Source: Bacteroidales bacterium (GTDB taxonomy: Bacteria; Bacteroidota; Bacteroidia; Bacteroidales; VadinHA17). Taken from it: DNA of 7,006 nt. The DNA lies in contig JALOMM010000073.1 in assembly GCA_025455535.1 (NCBI GenBank), positions 1 to 7,006 on the forward strand, in the 5' to 3' direction. The notes under the pieces were generated by a model, which did not search any database, was not told the origin of the DNA, and saw only the letters and a program-made list of their open reading frames with translations. A program made the position numbers and the translations under genes. Of the stretch, positions 1 through 4,950 are shown in pieces. Positions within the stretch are counted from its first letter, which is position 1. Each line of letters opens with the position of its first letter.

Positions 1-1
1 T

Positions 2-451
2 GGTCTGATGGCACAGAGTCTCAGTAATGCGGTTGACACCCTGACAGCAAGGTACGGCGGCGACACTGATAACTGGAGGTGGGGTAAGATTCACTCCATA
101 ACTTTTGAACATCCGATGGGTTCGGTGAAGATGGTTGAAAGACTTCTGCGGTTAAACTCAAAGAAATATGGTGTGGGAGGAAGCTACCACACTGTGGAGC
201 CCTATTCCTTCGGCCCAGATTTCAGTTCGGATCATGGAGCCTCAGAGAGACATATCTTCAACACGGCTGACTGGGATAAATCTCTGACGGTAATCCCTAC
301 AGGCACTTCAGGAAATCCGGGAAGTCCGTTCTATCTCTCCCAAACAGATACCTATATTAATAATGAGTTCTTTGCTGAACCCTTCACCCTCGATGCTGTT
401 CATGCTGCCAAAAAATATGAAATGATATTCAGACCATCATCCGTAAGATAA
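2..451 (+). CDS. Penicillin acylase family protein (S45 Ntn-hydrolase), C-terminal fragment
   Basis: This is the 3' end of a gene that starts before the window; the frame is open from base 2 and stops with TAA at 449-451. The visible ~149 residues match the C-terminal part of the beta chain of penicillin/acyl-homoserine-lactone acylases. They show WRWGKIHSITFEHP (the W-x-WG-x-x-H...F-x-HP block), GGSYHTVEPYSF (GG...TV), and GTSGNPGSPFYLSQ (G-x-SG-x-x-x-S-x-x-Y-x-x-Q), in family order. Members are made as precursors that cleave themselves to expose an N-terminal catalytic Ser on the beta chain, and they hydrolyse amide bonds of acylated substrates, usually in the periplasm. The nucleophile, signal peptide and alpha chain lie outside the window, so neither activity nor substrate can be judged. 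The ATG at position 8 is internal and not the start. The gene converges on frr and shares its terminator. Confidence 0.85.
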   Translation, partial: GLMAQSLSNAVDTLTARYGGDTDNWRWGKIHSITFEHPMGSVKMVERLLRLNSKKYGVGGSYHTVEPYSFGPDFSSDHGASERHIFNTADWDKSLTVIPTGTSGNPGSPFYLSQTDTYINNEFFAEPFTLDAVHAAKKYEMIFRPSSVR

Positions 452-474
452 CAGATAACCGACAACCGATAACA
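447..474 (+). repeat. Four tandem imperfect heptamers at the 3' end of the acylase gene
   Basis: Four consecutive 7-base units read GATAACA, GATAACC, GACAACC, GATAACA. The first contains the acylase stop codon (TAA 449-451) and the last runs into the A-tract of the terminator. The units differ at only two positions (consensus GAYAACM). No function is known to me; it could be simple slippage or a linker of the 3' untranslated region. Confidence 0.6.
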
Positions 475-498
475 AAAAAGGGGCTCAGCCCCTTTTTT
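474..498. terminator. Bidirectional intrinsic terminator between acylase gene and frr
   Basis: A6 - GGGGC - loop TCA - GCCCC - T6 forms a perfect 11-bp stem if the A/T tracts are included. It is symmetric, so both strands read a GC hairpin followed by six U residues. It lies between two convergent genes and can end transcription of both. The frr stop codon (minus-strand TAA, 497-499) overlaps its edge, so frr ends inside the terminator. Confidence 0.88.
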
Positions 499-1060
499 AT
501 ACAGTCAGTATTTCCTTTTCTTTTGCCTCAACGACTTTATCGATCCGGATGATATGCTTGTCGGTGAGATCCTGGATGATTTTTTCACCGTTCTTCTCCT
601 CATCTTCGGGGAGGCCATCCTTTGCCAGTGCCTTGAGTTCATCAAGGAACCATTTCCGGCTTGTGCGGACGCTTATCTTTGCTGTCTCACCTTCCGATTT
701 TATCTGTTTTACAAGCTGGTGCCTGCGCTCCTCTGTCAGCGGCGGCACATTGATCCGTATCACCTCACCGTTGTTGATGGGAGTCATCCCGATGTTTGCC
801 GCCAGAATGGCTTTCTCTATCACCCCCAGCATTGTTTTTTCCCACGGCTGTATCAGGATGCTCTTGGCATCCGGAGTGTTAATGCTTGAGACCTGTGAGA
901 GGGGTGTATGGGCTCCGTAGTAATCAACGTGAATGCCGTCGAGAAGCAGCGGGTTGGCACGCCCGGCACGCAGATGTGAGAGCTCGTATTCGAGATGCTT
1001 AATGGCCTTGTCCATTTTCTCCTGAGCCTCTTCCTTTATGAGTTCCAGTTCGTCAGTCAT
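497..1060 (-). CDS. frr: Ribosome recycling factor
   Basis: This cytosolic protein acts with EF-G to split the post-termination ribosome and release mRNA and tRNA. The 187-residue length matches the family (~185). Domain I helices flank a small domain II. Recognisable blocks are LRAGRANPLLLDGI (residues 30-43), YYG (47-49), PWEK (72-75), GEVIRINVPPLTEERR (98-113) and the C-terminal EAKEKEIL helix. One oddity: the usually conserved VRNxRRDxxD stretch reads VRTSRKWFLD (131-140). The first arginine, equivalent by alignment to E. coli R132, is kept as R135, but the following R-D is K-W. The reading frame is continuous and alternative frames do not restore the motif. The ATG at 1058-1060 gives the expected N-terminus; no Shine-Dalgarno sequence is evident. 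It follows pyrH by 44 bp, probably as last gene of that operon, and terminates at 474-498. Confidence 0.96.
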   Translation of the reverse strand: MTDELELIKEEAQEKMDKAIKHLEYELSHLRAGRANPLLLDGIHVDYYGAHTPLSQVSSINTPDAKSILIQPWEKTMLGVIEKAILAANIGMTPINNGEVIRINVPPLTEERRHQLVKQIKSEGETAKISVRTSRKWFLDELKALAKDGLPEDEEKNGEKIIQDLTDKHIIRIDKVVEAKEKEILTV

Positions 1061-1083
1061 ATGATCGGTGTTTCAGATGGAAA

Positions 1084-1091
1084 CAAAATTA
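1084..1091 (-). promoter_or_regulatory. Possible Bacteroidota -7 element upstream of frr
   Basis: The minus strand reads TAATTTTG, a full match to the Bacteroidota -7 consensus TAnnTTTG, within the 44-bp pyrH-frr gap and 23 bases before the frr ATG. No convincing TTTG/TTG -33 box is seen 18-22 bp upstream, and the region is AT-rich, so a chance match is likely. If real it would give frr its own transcript. Confidence 0.2.
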
Positions 1092-1104
1092 GAAAAAAAA
1101 CTAT

Positions 1105-1812
1105 TCAGAATGTTACCAGGGTCCCGCACTTACCCCCGGCAACCACTGATTCCAGGTTACCTTCCCTGTTCATGTCAAAGACGATGACCGGCATCCTGTT
1201 CTCACTGCACATGGCGAAGGCTGTAATATCCATCACCCTGAGCTTCTTATCAAGGGCTTCGTCAAAGGTCAGCACGTCAAACCTTGCCGCATTCTTATCT
1301 TTCTCAGGGTCAGCGGTATATACGCCGTCAACGCGAGTCCCCTTGAGCAGCACGTCGCAGTGCAGTTCAACGGCCCGCAGTGCAGCGGCAGTGTCGGTTG
1401 TGAAAAACGGGTTGCCGGTACCTCCTGCCAGAATTGCCACTACTCCATCCTTCAATGCATCTGACACCCTGTCTCGGTTATACAGTTCTCCGACGGGTTC
1501 CATGCGGATTGAGGTGAAGACCCTGGCCCTGCAGCCAGCGCGTACCAGGTAACTTTCCAGGGCAAGGCTGTTGATGACAGTTGCAAGCATGCCCATCTGG
1601 TCACCCTTGAGACGGTCGTAACCCTCTTCGCTGCCTCCCAGGCCGCGGAAGATGTTTCCGCCGCCGATAACAATTGCGACCTGACAACCTGCGTCTGCTA
1701 TCTTCCTGATCTGCCGGGCATATCCCGTCAGTACGGCGCCGTCAAGACCTGACCCGTCGATGCCGCCGACAGACTCACCACTCAGCTTAAGGAGGATTCG
1801 TTTATATTTCAT
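1105..1812 (-). CDS. pyrH: UMP kinase (uridylate kinase)
   Basis: Catalyses UMP + ATP = UDP + ADP in pyrimidine nucleotide synthesis. It is a hexameric amino-acid-kinase-fold enzyme, unrelated to eukaryotic UMP/CMP kinase. The length of 235 residues is normal for the family. Motifs in order: KLSGES (9-14), the nucleotide loop IGGGNIFRG (49-57), DQMGMLATVIN (71-81), AGGTGNPFFTTDTAAALRA (129-147) for UMP and phosphate binding, VDGVYTADP (161-169) and MDITAFAMC (194-202). The start ATG (1810-1812) overlaps the stop of the upstream small membrane protein as ATGA, so translation is probably coupled. An AAGGA in the end of that gene lies about 9 bases before the ATG. The frr gene follows 44 bp downstream, the usual pyrH-frr pairing. 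Confidence 0.97.
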   Translation of the reverse strand: MKYKRILLKLSGESVGGIDGSGLDGAVLTGYARQIRKIADAGCQVAIVIGGGNIFRGLGGSEEGYDRLKGDQMGMLATVINSLALESYLVRAGCRARVFTSIRMEPVGELYNRDRVSDALKDGVVAILAGGTGNPFFTTDTAAALRAVELHCDVLLKGTRVDGVYTADPEKDKNAARFDVLTFDEALDKKLRVMDITAFAMCSENRMPVIVFDMNREGNLESVVAGGKCGTLVTF

Positions 1813-2021
1813 TCCTTGTTTTCCTTCTTGAGAGTATCAGTTCTGAAAACATAATAGAGAGGGCATACACGGACAAAGGCAGTGACTACCAGCAGTACTG
1901 TGATGAGGATCACTATCAGCCCCAGCAGGTCCTTAAGGTTGAATACGAAATAGCAGGCGATCATGATAACTGCAAGTGCGAGGCGCACTATCATGTCAAC
2001 ATTACCAATATTTTTTTTCAT
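1809..2021 (-). CDS. Small YgaP-like (DUF2892) inner-membrane protein
   Basis: A 70-residue protein starting MKKNIGNVDMIVRLALAV. It has two predicted membrane helices (about residues 11-28 and 32-49), the loop NLKD between them, and the motif VCPLYYVF (52-59) followed by a charged tail. The N-terminal (K)KNIGxxDxxxR and C-terminal CPLY signatures are those of the DUF2892 / YgaP transmembrane domain. In E. coli YgaP this domain anchors a rhodanese; here it stands alone and its role is unknown. I chose the ATG at 2019-2021 over an in-frame GTG at 2088-2090, because the GTG lies in the tsf terminator hairpin and would add 23 residues ahead of the family N-terminus. Its TGA overlaps the pyrH ATG by 4 bp, so it is probably the first gene of a pyrH-frr operon. 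A weak -7-like TAACTTTC lies about 20 bases before its start; no clear -33 box is seen. Confidence 0.82.
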   Translation of the reverse strand: MKKNIGNVDMIVRLALAVIMIACYFVFNLKDLLGLIVILITVLLVVTAFVRVCPLYYVFRTDTLKKENKE

Positions 2022-2070
2022 AGCGATTTTATTTGGCAGGAAAGTTACTACATTTTTTGTTTTGAGGCAT

Positions 2071-2105
2071 AAAACAAAAAAGGCCTCCACGGGGGGAAGC
2101 CTTTT
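2071..2105 (-). terminator. Intrinsic terminator after tsf
   Basis: On the minus strand AAAAGGCTTCC pairs with GGAGGCCTTTT (11 bp with one U-G wobble) around a CCCCGT loop, followed by T6 then GTTTT. It sits about 20 bp after the tsf stop and ends the ribosomal-protein/EF-Ts transcript, separating it from the DUF2892-pyrH-frr group. It is oriented for the minus strand. Confidence 0.88.
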
Positions 2106-2125
2106 GAATTATTGTTCGTCGTGTC

Positions 2126-2956
2126 TCAGACGTTAAGCGTATAGCGGATGAATGCGGTAGCTTTCAGAGCTTTGTCTTTGCTCTCAAGGTACTGCCTGAT
2201 GGTCAGCTTATTGTCTTTAACAAACTCCTGGTTCATCAGGGTGCTCTCCTTGAAGAACTTGTTCAGTTTGCCCTGGGCAATCTTCTCAATCATATCCTCG
2301 GGTTTGCCTTCGCGGCGTGCCTGTTCCCTGCCGATCTCAAGTTCCTGTGCAAGTACTTTCTCAGGGACATCATCCTTGTCAACTGATACGGGGTTCATTG
2401 CGGCGACCTGCATTGCAACGTCCTTATAAACCTGAACGTCAATGCCTCCCTTGCTGAAGCCTACCAGCGTGGCAAGTTTGTTACCCGGGTGGATATAAGG
2501 CTGAACTGCTGCAGCTTCAACTTTCCCGAAATAGGAAAGCTCAAACTTCTCACCGGTGATGCCGCTCTTTTCGAGAACGAGGTCAGCAGCTTTCTTGTCT
2601 CCGACCATTACCCCCTTCAGACCATCGAGGTCTGCTGGGTTTGCCTTCAGTGCGGCATCGATGATGCTATACCCAAGGGCGATGAAATCAGCATTCTTTG
2701 CCACGAAGTCGGTCTCGCAGTTCAGTGCGATGATCATACCGGTTTTACCGTCGGCTGATGATCTGGCCAGTACAACACCTTCCGTTGCCTCACGGTCGGC
2801 ACGCTTGTTGGCTATTGCCTGTCCTCTCTTCCTTATTATCTCCTGTGCCTTTTCAAAGTCACCTGCGGCCTCTTCGAGTGCCTTTTTACAATCCATCATG
2901 CCGGCGCCGGTCATCCTTCTGAGTTTTGCGACGTCAGCAGCATTTATAGTTGACAT
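2126..2956 (-). CDS. tsf: Elongation factor Ts
   Basis: Guanine-nucleotide exchange factor that releases GDP from EF-Tu in the cytosol. 276 residues, within the bacterial range. The N-terminal UBA-like domain carries LRRMTGAGMMDCKKALEEA (residues 12-30). The core has the EF-Tu-contacting TDFVAKN motif (82-88), followed by YIHPGNKLATLV (154-165) and QVAAMNP (183-189); the C-terminal module ends in a helix-rich tail. It follows rpsB with a 37-bp gap and precedes a strong terminator, so rpsB-tsf are the end of one transcript. The start ATG (2954-2956) gives the standard MSTINAADVAKLR N-terminus; the leader is AT-rich with no Shine-Dalgarno. Confidence 0.97.
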   Translation of the reverse strand: MSTINAADVAKLRRMTGAGMMDCKKALEEAAGDFEKAQEIIRKRGQAIANKRADREATEGVVLARSSADGKTGMIIALNCETDFVAKNADFIALGYSIIDAALKANPADLDGLKGVMVGDKKAADLVLEKSGITGEKFELSYFGKVEAAAVQPYIHPGNKLATLVGFSKGGIDVQVYKDVAMQVAAMNPVSVDKDDVPEKVLAQELEIGREQARREGKPEDMIEKIAQGKLNKFFKESTLMNQEFVKDNKLTIRQYLESKDKALKATAFIRYTLNV

Positions 2957-2993
2957 AATATATGATCGTTAATGAGTGTTGGTAATCTGATTA

Positions 2994-3863
2994 TTATTCT
3001 TCCTCTGTCACTTTGTCAGGTGCGGCATCGGCTTCATCTGCAGCCTCAACCTCCTCAGCAACGGCCTTCACCTCAGGGCGTTCCTCTTCGTAGTCAATGG
3101 CGCGGAATTTGCTTTTGCGTCCACCTTCCGGAGTCTCCTCCTTCTCAGCCGGTGCGCTCTCCTTGTCCTTCTCAGCCTTCCGTTCATTCAGTCCTTCGTT
3201 GATGGCCTGGCACATGACGTCGATGATGAGTGATATTGACTTTGCTGCGTCATCATTTGCCGGGATGACGAAGTCTATATCTGAAGGATCAGAGTTTGTA
3301 TCAACCATTGCGAACACCGGGATACCCAGTCTCTTGGCCTCATGCACTGCGATATGCTCTTTGCATACGTCAACGACGAAGAGGGCTGACGGCTGGCGTG
3401 TCATATCTGCTATTGAACCGAGGTTCTTCTCGAGCTTGGCTCTCTGGCGGGTGATCTGAAGCTTCTCTCTTTTCGAGAGGTTGTCATAGGTACCGTCGGT
3501 AGCCATTTTGTCAATCGATGACATCTTCTTGACAGCCTTGCGTATGGTAGGGAAGTTTGTGAGCATACCGCCCGGCCACCTCTCGGTGACGTATGGCATG
3601 TTTACTGCCCCGACCTTCTCGGCCACGATGTCTTTTGCCTGTTTCTTTGTTGCCACAAAGAGTACCTTGCGGCCTGACTTGGCAATCTGCTTCATTGCAT
3701 TGGCTGCCTCATCTATCCTTGCGGCTGTCTTTTCAAGGTCAATAATGTGAATGCCGTTGCGCTCCATAAAGATATAGGGAGCCATGGCCGGGTTCCATTT
3801 TCTTTTCAGGTGCCCGAAGTGCACACCGGCATCAAGTAAATCGTTAAAATTGGTTCTTGACAT
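2994..3863 (-). CDS. rpsB: 30S ribosomal protein S2 (uS2) with acidic C-terminal extension
   Basis: Small-subunit protein bound near the head-body junction of the 30S. Family blocks: LLDAGVHFGHLKRKWNP (residues 9-25), RNGIHIIDLEKT (35-46), FVATKKQAKDIV (69-80), ERWPGGMLTNFPTIRKAVKK (94-113), DVCKEHIAVHEAKRLGIP (165-182) and VIPANDDAAKSI (199-210). The conserved core ends near residue 225. The remaining ~64 residues are a charged Glu/Ala/Lys-rich tail, including GGRKSKFRAIDYEEERPE (247-264), that E. coli S2 (241 residues) largely lacks. The tail is in frame and looks coding. ATG at 3861-3863 is preceded by an A-rich stretch and no Shine-Dalgarno. It is followed by tsf; upstream is a 115-bp spacer with possible regulatory structure. 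Confidence 0.97.
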   Translation of the reverse strand: MSRTNFNDLLDAGVHFGHLKRKWNPAMAPYIFMERNGIHIIDLEKTAARIDEAANAMKQIAKSGRKVLFVATKKQAKDIVAEKVGAVNMPYVTERWPGGMLTNFPTIRKAVKKMSSIDKMATDGTYDNLSKREKLQITRQRAKLEKNLGSIADMTRQPSALFVVDVCKEHIAVHEAKRLGIPVFAMVDTNSDPSDIDFVIPANDDAAKSISLIIDVMCQAINEGLNERKAEKDKESAPAEKEETPEGGRKSKFRAIDYEEERPEVKAVAEEVEAADEADAAPDKVTEEE

Positions 3864-3893
3864 TTTTTTGTGATTGTTAAGTTTACGTTCTGT

Positions 3894-3968
3894 GAAGTCA
3901 ATTGCAGAGTAGTTCCTTGCGGGAAGTCAATGCAATTTAGATACTAAACTTGCGTCTGTATAAATTGC
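3894..3968 (-). promoter_or_regulatory. Candidate structured rpsB leader (rpsI-rpsB spacer)
   Basis: The 115-bp gap between rpsI and rpsB is long for this otherwise tight cluster and holds ordered sequence. On the minus strand GCAATTTA and TAAATTGC (3961-3968 and 3932-3939) form a perfect 8-bp inverted repeat. It can extend inward by UAC/GUA past a 2-nt bulge, leaving a 13-nt loop. A small UUCC-CGCAA-GGAA hairpin (3913-3925) follows. Two near-identical 12-13 base direct repeats (3894-3906 and 3923-3934, plus-strand GAAGTCAAT(T)GCA) flank the latter. No U-tract follows, so it is not a terminator. Autoregulation by S2 through its leader is known in gammaproteobacteria; a similar role here is inference. 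Confidence 0.4.
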
Positions 3969-3978
3969 TGTTGATCTT

Positions 3979-4365
3979 CTAACGCTTGCTGAACTGGAAT
4001 CTCTTGCGTGCCTTGGGCTGCCCCGGCTTCTTTCTCTCCACCTCGCGCGGATCGCGTGTCAGAAAGCCTTCTGCCTTAAGCTTGGGTTTGTTCTCCTCGC
4101 TTATTTTGACAAGAGCCCTGGAAATACCGAGACGCACCGCCTCTGCCTGACCTTTGAATCCACCGCCGTCAAGGGTGACTTTGATGTCATATTTGTCGGC
4201 AACATTGAGAAGGTTTAGTGGCTGGAGGACAACATACTGCAGAATCTCGTTCGGGAAATAATGTTTGAATTCCCTGTCGTTGATTGTGATCTGTCCCTTG
4301 CCGTCGTGGAGGTAAACCCTGGCAACAGCTGCCTTCCTTCTTCCGATAGCGTTAATAACTTCCAT
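3979..4365 (-). CDS. rpsI: 30S ribosomal protein S9 (uS9)
   Basis: Small-subunit head protein whose C-terminal tail reaches the P-site tRNA anticodon stem. 128 residues, typical length. It shows the N-terminal AIGRRKAAVARVYL (residues 6-19), the signature GGGFKGQAEAVRLGISRAL (67-85), LTRDPREVERKKPGQPKAR (102-120) and the canonical end RFQFSKR with the terminal Lys-Arg that contacts tRNA. It begins 5 bp after the rplM stop, the near-universal rplM-rpsI pair, so the two are co-transcribed. ATG start at 4363-4365; stop is TAG. Confidence 0.98.
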   Translation of the reverse strand: MEVINAIGRRKAAVARVYLHDGKGQITINDREFKHYFPNEILQYVVLQPLNLLNVADKYDIKVTLDGGGFKGQAEAVRLGISRALVKISEENKPKLKAEGFLTRDPREVERKKPGQPKARKRFQFSKR

Positions 4366-4370
4366 GTTTC

Positions 4371-4826
4371 TTACTTAATGGTTTTTAAATCAATTAGTTT
4401 GGGTTGCTGGGCTTCGTGCTTGTGCTCAGAGCCTGCGTAGACATAAAGGTTCCTGTAGATGGCGCTTCCAAGACGGTTTTTGGGGAGCATACCTTTCACG
4501 GCGTATTCAACAAGCCTGATGGGGTGCTTCTTCAACATCTCGTCTGCCTTGACGATCCTCTGGCCTCCGGGATAACCCGTATGCCTGATGTACTCTTTGT
4601 CTGTCATCTTGTTACCCGTCATAACGACTTTATCGGCATTGATAACGATGACGTTATCGCCGCAGTCGACGTGAGGTGTGAAGCTTGTCTTGTGCTTCCC
4701 CCTCAGCATCAGGGCCACAACAGATGCCAGACGACCGAGTGTCTGACCTTCTGCATCTACCAGTACCCACTCTTTTTCTACAGTAGCCTTGTTGGCTGAA
4801 ACTGTCTTGTAGCTTAAGGTGTTCAC
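4371..4826 (-). CDS. rplM: 50S ribosomal protein L13 (uL13), GTG start
   Basis: Early-assembly large-subunit protein that binds 23S rRNA. 151 residues, as expected for Bacteroidota. Blocks: MNTLSYKTVSANKATVEKEW (residues 1-20), DAEGQTLGRLAS (24-35), LRGKHKTSFTPHVDCGDNVI (41-60), the signature YAVKGMLPKNRLG (108-120), and NLYVYAGSEHKHEAQQP (126-142). The start codon is GTG (4824-4826): no in-frame ATG occurs before residue 40, and the GTG gives the conserved N-terminus. First gene of the rplM-rpsI-(rpsB-tsf) cluster, transcribed from the promoter at 4889-4920 with a leader of about 55-60 nt. There is no Shine-Dalgarno; a palindrome TTAGTACTAA lies one base upstream. Confidence 0.97.
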   Translation of the reverse strand: MNTLSYKTVSANKATVEKEWVLVDAEGQTLGRLASVVALMLRGKHKTSFTPHVDCGDNVIVINADKVVMTGNKMTDKEYIRHTGYPGGQRIVKADEMLKKHPIRLVEYAVKGMLPKNRLGSAIYRNLYVYAGSEHKHEAQQPKLIDLKTIK

Positions 4827-4827
4827 T

Positions 4828-4837
4828 TTAGTACTAA
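4828..4837. repeat. 10-bp palindrome abutting the rplM start
   Basis: TTAGTACTAA is a perfect self-complementary decamer located one base before the rplM GTG codon, where a ribosome-binding site would sit. It could be a protein site or RNA pairing element, or chance in AT-rich sequence. Confidence 0.4.
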
Positions 4838-4860
4838 GGTTTTAATAATTTATGATTTTC

Positions 4861-4885
4861 AAAATAAAAACCCCATTTTTGGGGT
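4861..4885 (-). promoter_or_regulatory. Hairpin with U-rich tail at the predicted 5' end of the rplM mRNA
   Basis: On the minus strand ACCCC - loop AAAAAT - GGGGT is followed by TTTTATTTT, which resembles an intrinsic terminator. It starts about 4 bases after the -7 box at 4889-4896, so it would be the first ~16 nt of the transcript. That is too near the start for ordinary intrinsic termination, so a 5'-stabilising stem or a ribosomal-protein leader element is more likely. On the plus strand no T-tract follows, so it does not serve the divergent gene as terminator. Confidence 0.55.
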
Positions 4886-4888
4886 CTG

Positions 4889-4920
4889 CAAAAATACAAC
4901 ATATTTTTATTTTGAGCAAT
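4889..4920 (-). promoter_or_regulatory. Bacteroidota-type promoter for rplM operon
   Basis: On the minus strand the -7 element TATTTTTG (4889-4896) matches TAnnTTTG at every fixed position, and an ATTG (4917-4920) lies 20 bp upstream in the -33 position. The predicted start is around 4882-4886, giving a leader of about 55-60 nt before the GTG of rplM. It drives the ribosomal-protein cluster. Confidence 0.7.
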
Positions 4921-4928
4921 ATGTTGTA
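4895..4928. repeat. Perfect 10-bp inverted repeat across the divergent promoter region
   Basis: TACAACATAT (4895-4904) and ATATGTTGTA (4919-4928) are exact reverse complements separated by 14 bp. The left arm ends in the TA that begins the rplM -7 box; the right arm covers part of the -33 box. On the plus strand the right arm leads into TACTTTTA (4927-4934), a one-off match to TAnnTTTG for the divergent gene. It could be an operator seen by a dimeric regulator, or two mirrored promoters. Confidence 0.55.
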
Positions 4929-4934
4929 CTTTTA
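4927..4934 (+). promoter_or_regulatory. Weak candidate -7 element for the O-antigen ligase-like gene
   Basis: Plus-strand TACTTTTA matches TAnnTTTG except for the last base and lies 16 bases before the ATG at 4951. No TTTG at the right distance is clear: a TTTG at 4911-4914 is only 12 bp away. Some promoter must exist in this 124-bp gap because the upstream gene is divergent, but its exact place is uncertain. Confidence 0.25.
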
Positions 4935-4950
4935 ATTTCTTATTGACAGT

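Noticed and set aside
995..1552. 185-codon open frame on the plus strand opposite pyrH/frr
   Set aside because: It lies antisense to two unmistakable conserved genes, resembles no family I recognise, and its Ser/Thr/Leu-rich composition is typical of a complementary-strand frame.
2556..2972. 138-codon open frame on the plus strand opposite tsf
   Set aside because: Shadow of EF-Ts; starts and ends without relation to any signal.
4404..4799. 131-codon open frame on the plus strand opposite rplM
   Set aside because: Shadow of the conserved L13 coding sequence; no recognisable protein.
4861..4885. Hairpin read as a terminator of an upstream minus-strand gene
   Set aside because: The gene beyond it is divergent, so no minus-strand transcript reaches it except the one starting at the adjacent promoter; the hairpin is too near that start for normal termination.
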